From Lepus europaeus (lineage: Eukaryota > Chordata > Mammalia > Lagomorpha > Leporidae), in contig NC_084838.1 of the NCBI RefSeq assembly GCF_033115175.1, forward strand, positions 39,721,468 to 39,785,467: DNA of 64,000 bases. The letters are read 5' to 3'. The notes under the pieces were generated by a model. That model did not search any database. It was not told the origin of the DNA and saw nothing but the letters and a program-made list of their open reading frames with translations. The position numbers were made by a program, and so were the translations under genes. This document shows, one piece after another, positions 45,271 through 57,132 of this stretch (position 1 is the first letter of the stretch; every line of letters starts with the position of its first letter).

Positions 45271-45559
45271 TGGTGTTTATCAAAGTTAGACTCCTACCCT
45301 CCCATAGAGACTGGAAGACAGGGGCCTTATCTTGAGCTGTGGCTTGAGACAACCAGTAAATCCTTCTGAAAGCTTTGAGTTTTCTCAGGCAGATACTTTA
45401 AGGGTAACAGGGTCATACTAGGGAGACAGCTGAGTTGTTGGAAATTAAGTCGGTGTTTGTTCAAGTCTTCATAGGCCAAGATTGGAGTGCTCAGAGAAGT
45501 CTGGCTAGGATTTAATAAGGAGAGACTCTTTATCATTAGTAAATACAGCTGAGTGCTGC

Positions 45560-45705
45560 CAAGATTTCTAATTAACAATTTTACTGAGGTATAATATATA
45601 TATATCATAAAATTTATCTTAAGTGTATAGTTCAATGATTTTCAGTAAATTTACAGAGTTGTACAACCATCACTACAATTCAATTTCTACATACATTTGA
45701 TAGAA
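45560..45705 (+). repeat. Old L1-derived fragment
   Basis: 'attttactgaggtataatatat...ataaaatttatcttaagtgtatagttcaatgattttcagtaaatttacagagttgtacaaccatcac' is the well-known L1M block. Confidence 0.75.
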
Positions 45706-45884
45706 ATATGCATACATCAATTCACTATTTTTTTAATTCATAATAAAAGTAAGACCTACTTGGGTTATTGGTTATTGGTTAGAAGTAACGGTAGGTAAAG
45801 AGAGAGAGGGAGAAGGGAATAAGATTAGAGAGAAGTGTATACAAGGACTTCAACTTTATCTGAAATACTAATTTCTTTAAAACA

Positions 45885-46063
45885 GAATTCGAGCTGTCTC
45901 CTATACGGGTGCAGGGGCCCAAGGACTTGGGCCATCTACTGTTTTCCCAGGCCACAGCAGAGAGCTGGATTGGAAGAGGAGCAGCCAGGACTACAACCAG
46001 TGCCCATATGGGATGCCGGCGCCACAGGCAGATGATTAACCCACTGTGCCATGGGGCCAGGCC
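45885..46063 (-). repeat. Type 2 SINE, inverse, tail half missing
   Basis: Starts at gagctgtctcctatacgggtg; head gtgccatggggccaggcccc. Confidence 0.85.
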
Positions 46064-46246
46064 CCAGTTACTTTACTTTTGATCCAGTTCCCTGTTAATG
46101 TGCCTGGGAAAGCAGCAGAAGGTGGCCCAAGTGCTGGGGCCCCTGCCACTAACGTGGAAGACCTGAATGGAGTTCTGGGCTCCTGGCTTCAGCCTGGCCC
46201 AACCCTGGTTTTTGTGGCTATTTGAGGAATAAACCAGCAAATGATA

Positions 46247-46292
<46 letters not shown>

Positions 46293-46345
46293 TTCTTCCT
46301 TTCAAATACATAAAATAAATATTTAAAATATAATAATAAATAAAA
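46064..46345 (+). repeat. Type 2 SINE, head missing, (TC)n
   Basis: Starts at agttactttacttttgatccag directly after the inverse head of the previous copy; (TC)n 46248-46288. Confidence 0.85.
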
Positions 46346-46501
46346 GAGAATTTGAAGCAAATGTGGTAAAATATTTAGATAAGACTGTTTAGAATATATT
46401 TGTTTAGTATTTTAGTATTCTTTATAATTTTATGTATGCTTAAAATGTTTCATAAAGTTCTTAAATTTTGTAGAATACTCAGAATGTTTACACATGTAAT
46501 T

Positions 46502-46822
46502 TTTTAAAAGATTTATTTATTTGTTTGAAAGGCAGAGAAAAAGAGAGAGAGAGAAGTCTTTCATTCGCTGGTTCACTCCCCAAATGGCTGCAACAGCCAG
46601 AGCTGGGCCAGTCCGAAGTCAAAAGCCAGGAGCCAGGAGCCTCTTCTGGGGTCTCTCACATGGGTGCAGGGGCCCAAACACCTGGGCCATTCCTCTACTG
46701 CTTTCTCAGGCCATAGCAGAGAGATGGATTGGATGTGGAGCAGCCGGGAATCAAACTGGCACCCATATGGGATGCTGGCATTTCAGGCAGCAGCTTCATC
46801 CACTATGCCACAGTGCTAGCCC
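46502..46822 (-). repeat. Type 2 SINE
   Basis: tttaaaagatttatttatttgtttgaaag to ccacagtgctagcccc. Confidence 0.9.
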
Positions 46823-47131
46823 CTGCTATAATTATTATGCCAATTACAACTTTTAATATTAAAAATGGTATGCATATTATAAATATATTATACACATTTA
46901 AATATATAAAATACAAAGCAAATAAATGAGAGGCAGACAAGATAAATGCTACCTCAAAACTAAAAGATTGCAATGCAATATATAGAGTATAATGCCAATA
47001 GTGTATGTATATGTACCACATATATACAGACATAAACAGAACAATATGATGTGATGGAGGTGGCACTTCACCTCTGAGGTAGAAACAATAACAAAGTCTA
47101 ATCAGGAGAGAAACATCAGACAAATGGCAAC
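46823..47131. other. AT-rich intergenic sequence
   Basis: TA-rich, no recognisable feature. Confidence 0.45.
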
Positions 47132-47403
47132 TGGGAGCTGGTGCTGTGGTGTAGCAGGTAAAGTTTCTGCCTACGGGGTCAACAGCCCATATGAACACCA
47201 GTTTGAGCCCCATCTGCTCCACTTCAGATCCAGCTCCCTGTTAAGGTGCCTAGGAAAGCAGCAGGAGATGGCCCAAGTCATTGGGTCCCTGAACCTATGT
47301 AGGAGACCCAGAAGAAGCTCCTGGCTGCTGGCTTTGGCCTGTCCCTGCGCTGGCCATTGCAGCCATGTGGGGAGTGAACCAGTGGATGGAAGATATCTCT
47401 CTC

Positions 47404-47434
<31 letters not shown>

Positions 47435-47826
47435 GTAACTGTGGTTTTCAAATAAGGAAATATTCTTTTTTTAATTTTTTTTTGACAGGCAGAGTGGACA
47501 GTGAGAGAGAGAGACAGAGAGAAAGGTCTTCCTTTTGCCGTTGGTTCACCCTCCAATGGCCGCCACAGCCGGCGCGCTGCGGCCGGCGCACCACACTGAT
47601 CCAAAGGCAGGAGCCAGGTGCTTCTCCTGATCTCCCATGGGGTGCAGGACCCAAGCACTTGGGCCATCCTCCACTGCACTCCCGGGCCACAGCAGAGAGC
47701 TGGCCTGGAAGAGGGGCAACCGGGACAGAATCTGGCACCCCGACCGGGACTAGAACCCGGTGTGCCAGCGCCGCAAGGTGGAGGATTAACCTAGTGAGCC
47801 GCGGCGCTGGCCCAAGAAATATTCTT
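47132..47826 (+). repeat. Type 2 SINE split at its tail (outer element)
   Basis: Head gggagctggtgctgtggtgtagc; tail caaataaggaaatattctt is broken by the inverse copy. Confidence 0.9.
47468..47815 (-). repeat. Type 1 SINE inserted in the tail of a type 2 SINE
   Basis: GAAATATTCTT at 47457-47467 and 47816-47826; contains two ggccggcgc-acca-like repeats at 47568-47592. Confidence 0.94.
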
Positions 47827-47848
47827 AAAAATTATTCAAGATACCTCA

Positions 47849-48112
47849 CCAAGGATGGGCATTTGGCACAAAAGTTAGGACATCACTTAGGATACCTGCA
47901 TACCATGTGGGAGTGCCTCGCTCATGTCCCACTTCCAATCCCAATCCAGCTTGCTGCTCATGTTCACAAGGGAGATCTGGATTGAGTTCCAAGTTCCTGA
48001 CTTTGGTCTGCCCTTTCCTGACTGAGGCAGGCACTTGGGGAATGAGCCAGAGGGTGGGAGGTTCTGTGTGTGTGTGTGTGTGTGTTTCAGACAAAATAAA
48101 AGAGGGGAAAAA
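47849..48112 (+). repeat. Type 3 SINE with (GT)n
   Basis: aaggatgggcatttggcacaaaagttagg head; (GT)n at 48064-48086. Confidence 0.8.
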
Positions 48113-48422
48113 CTGACTAGTTCTGTTCAAAACTGTCAAGGTCACCAAAAACATGGGAGTTTATCACAGCCAAAGAGACTTGCTGACTAAATGTAATGTT
48201 CTAGGCTGAGTGGAATCTTGGAACAGAGCAAGGATGCAAGGTCACAACTAATGAAAATCACTGAAGTGTGGCCTTTAATCAATGATGATGTATTAGTGTC
48301 AGTTCATTAATTGTAGCAAATGAACCATATAATGTAAGATATTAATACTAGGGAAAACTGGGTATGGGGTATATGAGCGAAAACTATACTGCCTTATAAG
48401 TTTTATGTAAATCTAAAAAGTT
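48113..48422. other. Unique intergenic sequence
   Basis: No recognisable feature. Confidence 0.45.
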
Positions 48423-48423
48423 T

Positions 48424-48722
48424 ATTTTTTAAAGATCTATTTATTTATTTGAAAGTCAAGGTTACAGAGAGGCAGAGAGAGAGAGAAAAAGAGAGAGAGA
48501 GGTCTTCCATCTGCTGGTTCACTCCCCAGATGGCCCTACGGGCTAGAGCTGCGCCAATCCGAAGCCATGCAGGGACCCAAGGACTTGGGCCATCTTCTAC
48601 TGCTTTCCCAGGCCACAGCAGAGAGCCTGGGAAGTGCAGCAGCCGGAACTGGAACTGACGTCCATATGGGATGCCAACACTGCGGGTGGCGGCCTTACCA
48701 GTTATGCCACAGTGCCAGCCCA
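48424..48722 (-). repeat. Type 2 SINE
   Basis: ttttaaagatctatttatttatttg to gccacagtgccagccc; the last SINE before the GC-rich domain. Confidence 0.9.
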
Positions 48723-48789
48723 AAATTTTATTAAGTCAAGTAACCTACCTGAATCTATACAGCTTTTTTAAGTGCCCACAGTTCAGAGA

Positions 48790-48990
48790 CCAACCCAGAT
48801 GGCTATAAAATCTGTATCTTTTTCATTATACAACATTCAAATTTATCTAGGATTATGTAAGTATTTGTATTACGGTCTAAACAATAAATTCCTTACGGGC
48901 AGGGGAAATGGTTTGCCTGTTTTTCTCTTTTCTGTGCGTGCCTAATTCACCAATGGCATTGAGTAAACCTATTTAAGTGCTCAAATAAAG
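48790..48990 (+). repeat. L2-like 3' end
   Basis: 'aataaattccttacgggcaggggaaatgg...attcaccaatggcattgagtaaacctatttaagtgctcaaataaa' follows the L2 3' consensus. Confidence 0.6.
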
Positions 48991-49086
48991 TCGGAGAACC
49001 TATAAGACTTTCAGAAAATTTCAGGCCCGACTCAGGCCACCAGCTCCTCGTAGAGACCAGGGTCGTTGTTTTGCAAGTGTCCTGTG

Positions 49087-49100
49087 CTGCCATCTACCGG
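49087..49100 (-). promoter_or_regulatory. Candidate CTCF-binding site
   Basis: Read on the minus strand, CCGGTAGATGGCAG matches the CTCF core CCASYAGRKGGCRS at 13 of 14 positions. It sits between the SINE-rich domain and the CpG island, a typical boundary position. Binding is inferred only from sequence. Confidence 0.5.
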
Positions 49101-49109
49101 CGCCTGCGC

Positions 49110-50640
49110 GGCGTCGCCCTGAACTGCGGCACTTCCCCGTGGGCAGATGGGCGAGGACTCGCGCGAACTAAATTGCAGATCCTGTGTAGCTGTCGCATAG
49201 TTCCCCGGACACCAGTACAGGGCAAAGGCCTCGCTTTTCGCCGGTGATTGCAGGCTCTCTTCACCTCACAGCAGCCCTCACACTGGTCAAATTCGCAGAC
49301 CTCCTTGCTGACCCAGTCCCACAGGCACGGAACTGCACCCTACTGCCCATCCCAGAGCACAGACCCCCCCTGCCCAGCGTGGGCTCCAAAACCACCCAAG
49401 CCCACGGCCCGGCCTCCACCATTTTCGCAGACCCTTGAGACCCCTTGCACTATCTCGCAGCCCTACAGACCTGCCCCCTTCGGGCAAAGGCACTTGCTAA
49501 CCTAGACGTCCCAACAGAGAGGCTCGGATTCCTCAGGCGGCTCACCCCAGCCCCGAAGCCTGGGCGAGCTGGCTCCCCACCCCAGCCCCGGGCCGGCCAG
49601 CTCCGGCTCGAGGCCCCGCCCCCCAGACCTGTCATCACAGAAGCCGCACGTGGCCGGGGTGGGACCTCGGGCGACCTGCAGCCATCACTTTGTCTCCTCC
49701 GTCATCCATTGGGGCCGCCGCCGCCAATCAGAGCCAGCGGATCCGGGCTGGAGCGCGGGCGCCCGGGTGAAGCGAGCGGGAGAAGGAGCGGGGGCGGGGG
49801 GAGGAAGTGCTCTGAGAGGGGAGGGGGCTCGCGGGGGAAGGGGGCCTGGCGGGGGTTCTGCCGGGCTGGAGTCGGAGGGGGCGGGTCCCTGAGGGGGCGG
49901 GGCTATCGCGAGGGGGCGGGACCCGGGGCGGGGCCTGGGAAAAGCGGAGGATCCTGGGGAAATGCAAAGACGGCGAGCAGAGGGGCGGGGCCTGGGCCAC
50001 AGAGGCGGAGCCAGAGGAATTAAAGATACGGGGAAAGGGGACCAGCTGGGGGAAGGTGGGAGGTGGGACCAGGGAGGGGGTGGGCCGGGGCGCTGTGGGG
50101 GCGGGGCTCGCGCCGAAGGGGCGAGGTCTGCGGGCCGAGACTGCAGCTAGGACTGCTCCGTAACTGCCCCAATCCTCAAGTGCAACGGGACCCTCGGAAG
50201 TACAGGTGTGGGGCGGGGTGCGCGTGGAAGAAGGGCCAAGGACCGGGGTGCGCCGGGGCAGACGTGAGGAGGAAGGGGCACCATTAGGGATGGGAGAATC
50301 TGGAGACTGCGGGGGGGCGGGGGGAGGTTGAGGGGGGAGCCGGAGTTGAGGGAGCAGTTGGGGGCTTCAATGTGTGGGCAAGGAGGTGCATTCTCCGTGG
50401 GCCCTTATGGGGGCAGGGCGGGAGTGCTTTGTGGGGATGGGAGGTACAATGTTAGGGGGCGGGGTTGCTGTCCGCTGTGGAGGCTTGGAGGCGCTGTGCG
50501 AGGGGGAGGGGATTTGGAGGCGCTCTGGGGGAAAGGAGCTGCGCGATAGAGAAGGGCTGGTGGTCCCGAGTGTGGGAGGGTCGGAGGCCTGGGCGGTGGG
50601 GGAAGGAGGCCCGGGCTGAAGGGGGGAGCCCCCACTACTT
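49110..50640 (+). promoter_or_regulatory. ATOSB: CpG island, probable upstream promoter of ATOSB
   Basis: Dense CpG, many GGGGCGG boxes, and two opposed CCAAT boxes in tccattgg...gccaatcag (49706-49734), 18 bases apart. Position 8-9 kb upstream of the ATOSB coding exon matches the length of the human gene. A first exon is likely here but its boundaries could not be fixed. Long reading frames on both strands are GC-rich artefacts. Confidence 0.65.
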
Positions 50641-53448
50641 TGAGAAAGTAACAGTCTAGGTCAGGCGCAGGGACTCCAGGAAGACATTTGTGTTTTGTGT
50701 TCCAGGAGTGAGGGTGATGCAATTAGTGGGGTGAATTTGCCGGTCTGTAGTGTTTCTGTCCGCTGGGCTCCTAACTCCATCTTCTGGCTTGGGCACTCTG
50801 AGGAGGAGCCAGGCCCTACTTGCCACCAGGGCTCATGTGACTGCCCCCTTAGCAAATGTAGGATCCGTCTAGCTGAGACCGGGGTTTCTTCCCCTGGCTG
50901 GTGTCCCTAGGGACCCTTCACCCACTGGGTTCCTGTCAACCCCCCACCCTAGTTCCTGTTCCTCCCAGAAGCCTGTCTTGGTCTCTGTCTGCCCCCTCCC
51001 CCTCTTTGCCCTGCCCTTACGCTCTGGGTGTGCTCATTTCCCACTTCCTTCCTCGCCCTGGGGCCTGGCCCTGTCCTTGCCAGTCTAGGAGCCCTAGGCG
51101 CCGTGCCCTGCCCAGACTTTGTACTCCTGGGCCAGAGACCCTGGTAACCAGCAGGAAGGCTCACTCCCCACCCCTCCCAGCCCCCAGGGCCTCTCCCAGC
51201 AAACCCCCAAGTGACTGGTAGCCACAGACTGATTTCCCCTCCCCTGGGTGGGGAATCCTAGGACCCTCAAAACTCTAGGCTTCTCTGGGCGGGGGGAGTG
51301 GTGGGGCGTAGAGAGGGGCTTTGATGTGTTTTCAGAGGTGAGCCACTATTGTGAGCTGAACCCTGGGGAGGCTTGTGAGGGAGGGCGAGGTAGTGGCTCC
51401 CCCTCGGTAGCTGCCTGTCAGAACGGGGTGGGGGGGACTTAGCCCTCTTGGGGGCGCCTCTGGTTCCCAGAGGGCACTTGGTATTGTGCCAGGGTTCTTT
51501 TTCCTAGGAGAGGGTGGGAAAGGCTGGCTTTCCACACCGCTGCTGACTGAGTGTGACATTGTTCTTGCCGTAAGGGGCCCCAAGCCAGCCTCCTCACACA
51601 GCCGCTGGGTCGCTGACTGGCCGGGGAGGGGGGGATGAGGCCAGACAAAGCCCTGGGGTAGGGTGGGGTAAAAGAGGGCAGGCTGAAGCCTTTTGAGGAG
51701 GAGCTGATTGCTATGGCAACACTGCTTCCCAGACAGTTTCTCAGAGAGGGCGGGCCTAGGGCAGGCTCTCTCCGGCTTCCTCGGGACTTGGGGCGTTCTG
51801 TGTGAGTGGGTGGGGTGTGAGGAGAAAGGGCATCGCTGGAGCGCACGGCCTTTCTGCTTCTCTTGGAGCAGTGGAGCAGTCCAATGCTTCGCCCCACTCT
51901 GGAAAGGATGTGTGTGAACAGCAGCCATTCGACCCCGAGGCCCCCGCCGAAGCCCCTCGTTTTGCAGATTTGGAAATGTATGACCCAGGAGACTGTGATT
52001 CCCCCAGTCACAGTAAAAAAGCAGGAGTTGGGATCCAGGTTTCAGACTGCTCTTTGCTAGCCCCAGGCCCACGGCTTTCTTCACCGACGTTTATTGAGCA
52101 ACTATCATGTGCCGGGCACTGATGTTAACTGTGGGAATATGAGCCTGAACAAAACAGATAAAGCTGATGCTCTCATTGGAGCTTTCTGATAGGGGAGAAA
52201 GGAACTGTGTTTACTGGTGTGTGTTTGTGTGAGAGAGACGGAGAGAGAAACTGCTATAAACACACACACACACACACAGCAAGCTAAACATTTGGGACAG
52301 TTAGGTAAGGCTTCTAGTTAGTGTGATGCTGCTTCCCTCAGGTACCCACTGAGACCTGGACCATCCTACCCTCTGAACCACTGAGCCCTCACTTTTGTAG
52401 GTAAACGAAGTCTGGGGCCTGTGGTGATGGCAGTAGGATAGAACAGCATGGTGTTGCTAAGGGAGTATTACTCTCCTACATTGTGCTGTGTCTCCGCCTG
52501 ACTTCCCAGTTAGCTCTTACTAAGGTGAACAGGCTCTTCACATGAGTGCTGTGTAGTTTTCTTCAGGATTCCTTGATCCTGTTCCCGAGCATTAGGGAAT
52601 CAGCAAGGAAGTCAGTCCAAGGGAACTGGACTTGTTTTTTTAAAAAAAAATTTGTTGCTAACAAACAAAATTTTCCCCCTGGACTGAGGGGAGGAAAGGT
52701 GAGCTTAGAGGAACTGTTATTTGCTTGTGCCTCTTAAGTGCGGAGCATAAGGAGGAAGTTAAAGGAAAACCTCTTTTTATTTTCCAATGACAACCTCAGG
52801 GCCCCGGATGCCAGGGGTGGGGGTGGGTGGGTGGGGAGGTAACCACAGCATCAGTGAGGAGGGAGAAAGCCTTAGGGCTTTATGTGGCCTCTGAACTATA
52901 GAAAAATGGCTGGCTTTCCCTCGTGGGGCTCTGGTGCTTGCCTCTTGCTTCCATGGGCAAGTCTCCGAGAGAAAAATCTCCTGAGTTGCAAACTGGCCTG
53001 CTGACCGGGGCTAAGGGCAAAGTAGATAGGGCTATCTATTGCCTCAGCTTGCCTCCAGAGCAGCCCCTCTGTATCTTTTAATGCTCAATCCCAGTCATTT
53101 AAAGAATAGGAGGACAAGGGTTAGGATGCTTCTGCATCACTTAATCTGGTTGGGTCTGAGCTGGGCCTGGAGCCAGTGACTCGGGGAGAGTGGGGAGTTT
53201 TGAGGGAGTGGTGAATCATGGGGGTGAAATCCAACACAAGAGCTGGGCTCATTTCCCCATTCTTACCAGATGCCTTCCTAGCCCCCCTGAACTGTGAGTA
53301 AGGAACTGAGTAGAGCACTGGCAAGGAGTGGGGAGGCCTGGTCTCAGGATGGGAGTTCGGAGACACAAAAAGTAATGCCTGGGTCCCTGAAATTAAAAGG
53401 TATTCATATCTGAGGAGCTCTTAGGGTTCCTTTAACAGAAGCAAAATA
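50641..53448 (+). other. ATOSB upstream/first-intron region
   Basis: GC-rich unique sequence without SINEs. It holds an ancient repeat at 52085-52200, complementary (GT)n/(CA)n stretches around 52218-52280, and a half X-box gattgctatggcaac at 51706-51720. No exon supported. Confidence 0.5.
52085..52200 (+). repeat. Ancient L2/MIR-class fragment
   Basis: gtttattgagcaactatcatgtgccgggcactg ... gatgctctcattggagctt is the clearest copy of this repeat in the window. Confidence 0.75.
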
Positions 53449-53449
53449 A

Positions 53450-53617
53450 CATCTATGTATGTATTTATTTGAGAGATCTTCCATCTGCTGGTTCACTCCC
53501 TAAATGGCTGCCACACACAGGGTCTGGGCCAGGCCGCGGCCAGACTCCAGTGAACACTCAGATTGGGGATGCCGAGTCCCAGTTAGCAGCTCAACCCACT
53601 GCGCCACAGTGTGGCCC
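53450..53617 (-). repeat. Type 2 SINE, internally deleted
   Basis: tatgtatttatttgagagatcttcc at left, cactgcgccacagtgtggccc at right; about half of the body is lost. Confidence 0.8.
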
Positions 53618-53999
53618 AGAACATTTATATAGAGGAAGAGAAAGAAGAAAATATTTCTTAGCATGGAAGGCGATAGGATCCTACCCCAGGGTTTTTTCTT
53701 CTGCTCTGGCATGAAGGAAGCTTCCTAAGGTCTAAACAGCCTTCTTGGCTGGGAAGTGCTCGTTTGGAAGGTGGGGAGAGATGAAATGGGCATGTTTAGG
53801 GTCTGGGGTCTGGAATGATAAAGGCAGGTTGACTTTGCGTGTTTTCGAATTATATCTATGAAAACCCTGGGCTTCCTATTAACATGCCTAGGAAGAAGAA
53901 GGGTGGGGAGGGAGTATTGAGAAGTGAGTCGGGGGTTAAAAGGCAGAGCAGAGAATTCCTTTGGACTAAGGCAGATGAGGGGTTAAGGATATGGGAGGA

Positions 54000-54720
54000 G
54001 CGACCCTGAGTAGGCCTGCCCCCTCGTGGGCCAATAGGCGTCCGCCCCTTGGAGGAGGCGTGCCTCATTCTTGAGGTCGAGGGGAGGCTGGCCTCCTTTG
54101 GGCCAATGAGCACGGTCGCTACCCATGGAGGGCGTGGTCTGAGGGGGGCGTGGCGGCCGTGGCCGCCGCGCCAGGGGTGGTGGGGCGCTGGGCGTGGCGG
54201 GCGGCCCCATCAGCTGGTAGGAAATGGCCTGTGAGTCAGAGGGGCAGCGGAGTCGGCGGCGCGGAGCCGGGGCGGCCCCGGGGAGGGACCGTCGCGGGGA
54301 GGGGCGCGGCAGCGGCTGAGGGGCTGCGGGCGCCCGGGCCTGCTCGTGTTGCACACGGAGCTGATCAGAGAAGAGCCCAGCTGAGCAGGACTCAGCCTGA
54401 GCCACCCTTTGTCTGTGGGGCCCGTGGCAGGGAGGACCGCGGATCCGAGGGGAGGGACCGGGACGGGACGGAAGGGCCCGGAGCAGCGGCCACCGCAGCG
54501 GAGCCAATTTGGGAGCGGGGTGAGTGTGTGTTAGGGGGAAAAGAGCAAATCTCCGACGCCCCAGTTGGATATGGGGCCTGTCCCAGGCTGAGGGGAGGAA
54601 GAGTGAAAAAGAACCTGGGAGGCTAAGCGGGGGGCGGGGGGTCCGGGGGGGCGGCGAGGGCAGTGGGAGATCGTCCAGAACGAGGAGTCCAGGAGCAGAG
54701 GTGAGTCTGCCGGGCTTAGT
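54000..54720 (+). promoter_or_regulatory. ATOSB: Second CpG island, downstream ATOSB promoter
   Basis: CpG-dense. Two same-direction CCAAT boxes (gggccaataggc about 54028 and gggccaatgagc about 54100) lie about 70 bases apart, with GC boxes. It leads into a probable non-coding first exon with a donor at 54520. Confidence 0.7.
54240..54519 (+). other. ATOSB: Probable ATOSB non-coding exon 1 (alternative)
   Basis: CpG-rich sequence ending ggagcggg followed by the donor GTGAGTGTG at 54520. The 5' boundary is only approximate; exon status is inferred from the donor and the island. Confidence 0.45.
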
Positions 54721-56815
54721 TTGGAGGGGTTGCAGAGGTCTGCTCACCCCGCCCCACCCCCGCAGTGGAGGGCTCTAGATTAGGGCCCAGGGATTGGGGA
54801 GTGAGCAGAGATTGGCTTTCCGACCCCTGTGGTGGTCCACGGAACAGCCCCCTGACTTGTGTGAATGCCTATAGGGACAAACTGTGTAGCAGCTTGCAGT
54901 AGTTCTGGCTGCACAGAATGAGGGTTGAAAGCACATAGAAAGGAATCCTTCTTGTCACCCTCCTTGATAGGGTAGAAATGGTTATCTCTGTTACAGAAGG
55001 GAAAGGCAGAATGAACCTGGGAGCTCATCCCTATACCAACACCCACCTCCTTGGCCTAGCAGGTGTCTGAGGGTACAGACCCCATGGTATTCTGGGACTT
55101 GTTGTTTTTGCTGGCCTTGTTCCCTTGGCATGTTGGGAGCTGTAGTCCTTGCCAGACACAGCCTGGCACAGCTGTTTGATGCCAGCTGCTGCCCATCCCC
55201 TGCACTGAGAGTGAGGTTTGGCTTACCTCGCCCTGCTCCCCCATCACCCCCCCCCCCGCAGTCCTGCCCCATGAGTCAGCTTGAAGCCATGGTCCAGAGC
55301 CAGACTGGCTGGGTGGCAGAGGAATGAGTCTTAAAGCGAGTTGATGGGGCGGGAATGAGAGGGTTCTCGCGTAATGAGTAGATGCTAGGCATGCTGGGGT
55401 CAAGTAGGGCATCATGTCATCACCTGGCTACCCTGGGGCAACCGCTCAGGAGGGTGCCGGGGATGACCCGGAAGTGGAGATGCTAAGGAAAAGGACCTTC
55501 TGGATCTGTGTGGCTTGAGTGGAGGAAAGGAGGAGTAGAGATGAGGGAGCTGCCATCAGTATTCTGCACTTTCCAGCCCACCCACCCACTACACGGAGCC
55601 AGAATTTTCTTAGGGATCTTAGTTGTAATGAGAACTTGGTGAAATGGAGAAGTGCAGGGTGCAATGATGGGAACTTGGTGTGGGAGAGTTTTTCAGTCCC
55701 TGGCTGCAAATGCCCCCCCCCCCCCCCCCCCCCCCGTCTGTTGCTGATTCTCCCTGTGCAACTAATCTCTCTGCTTCTCTCACCCGGGGAGTTTTCCTCT
55801 GCACAGATCTCCAGGGTTTGAATTCCACTTTTTTTTTTTACTTATTTATTTTTTTTTTTGCCTTGCTATGTGCTTTCCTCTTTGCTTGGAACTGGGCAGA
55901 GGGATGGGGCACAGACTTGTCCTGAGGAACCCTATGGTCAGTCCAGGAGATGCTGTACCCCACAGGAGTGAGCAGAACTGTCCCTGGGTTCAGGAAGTGG
56001 TCACACTGCTGTAAGTGAAGTCCCAGAGGAGGGGGAAATATTTTTGGTTGGGGGTAGACAGAGCAGACTGTCTGGAGGGGATAGCATTTGGCCTAGCTGA
56101 AGCGGAAGCATAGGTCTAGGATAGGCATGTAAAGGGCCCTCTTTGAAGGAGTAGCCATTGTGAGTGGCGGGCACACAAGCTACTGCCCAAAGGAAAAGGC
56201 TGACCCTTCTGGGGGCAGTTGGTCTTCAACTGGACGATCCCCTCCCCACAGTAGGGGCTCCTGAGGGTAGACTAGTCAGTGAGGACCGCCTTGTTCCCTG
56301 GCAGCCAGGCAGTGGTTGTAGCACTGTGGGTGTGTGAGCGCTGGGGGAGGGGCATGCTGGTTTCCAGCTGACTGACTGCTGCTGCCTTATCTCTAACGTG
56401 CAGGGCCTGGGGGAAGGGTAGGCCTTGGAAAGAGCTGTCTGGCATTCGTCCCCCACCTCCTTGTTTTTGGTTGGATTTGTTGCCTCTTATTAAAGAGACA
56501 GACTGTTGGAGGCAACTGGGCTTTTCAGACCAAAGAGCCAGCTTGAAGCGCCTGAGGTCTGTTACCTCTCGGGGGCGCCAATGGGGTGTGACTGTCTGCA
56601 AGACCTCTGCCCTTAGCACTCGGGGTGGCACTTACCCTTTTGGAGACACCCATATGGGAAGTTGTGCAACGCAGTGGCCTTGAGTAACAGCAGAATCCAT
56701 GCCCTCCCACCTGGCATGGTCTCTTGAATCTTGGCAGTATGTCACCCCCCTCCGAAGATGGAAGCCCCGACACGTGGTCATCCTGTTTCCACTCATTTTT
56801 TAAAATCAAAACAAC
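54720..56815 (+). other. ATOSB: ATOSB 5' intron, SINE-free part
   Basis: Unique sequence with an 11-C run at about 55247 and a 23-C run at 55713-55735. No further exon supported. Confidence 0.5.
55713..55735 (+). repeat. Poly(C) tract, 23 bases
   Basis: Uninterrupted C run; length may be unreliable in the assembly. Confidence 0.9.
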
Positions 56816-56817
56816 AA

Positions 56818-57108
56818 CAACAACTCCTCTTTATCTATTTTGATTTACTTGAAAGGCAAAGTGACAGATTTCTTCCACCTGCTGGTTCATGCCCCCAACA
56901 TCCACAACAGCCAACACTAGGCCAAAGCCAGGTGCCCAGAACTCCATCTGGGTCTTCCTTGTGGGTAACAGGGGCCCAAGCACTTGGGCCATCATCTGCT
57001 ACCTCCCAGGATGCAGGAAGTTGGATTGGAAGCAGAACAGCACTTTGATAAGGAACGCAGACATCAGAAATGGCAGCCTAACCAGCTGCGTGAGAATATC
57101 TACCCCAA
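56818..57108 (-). repeat. Type 3 SINE
   Basis: (CAA)n then tttatctattttgatttacttgaaagg to ctgcgtgagaatatctacccc; head eroded. Confidence 0.82.
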
Positions 57109-57132
57109 CTCATTTTTAAAAAGTAATTAATT

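Noticed and set aside
47365-47985. 206-codon plus-strand frame
   Set aside because: Made of SINE sequence in both orientations; the same peptide shadows recur at every type 1 SINE.
1-48722. tRNA genes from SINE heads
   Set aside because: A- and B-box-like motifs occur in many SINE heads, but no cloverleaf with acceptor stem and anticodon arm is preserved in those I looked at.
49445-50023. 192-codon frame in the CpG island
   Set aside because: Open because of GC content; Gly/Arg/Pro-rich, no family resemblance, and promoter motifs fit better.
51332-52084. 250-codon minus-strand frame
   Set aside because: Compositional artefact next to the CpG island; crosses an ancient repeat and has no recognisable domain.
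53983-54747. 254-codon minus-strand frame
   Set aside because: Antisense to the second CpG island; proline/arginine-rich shadow.
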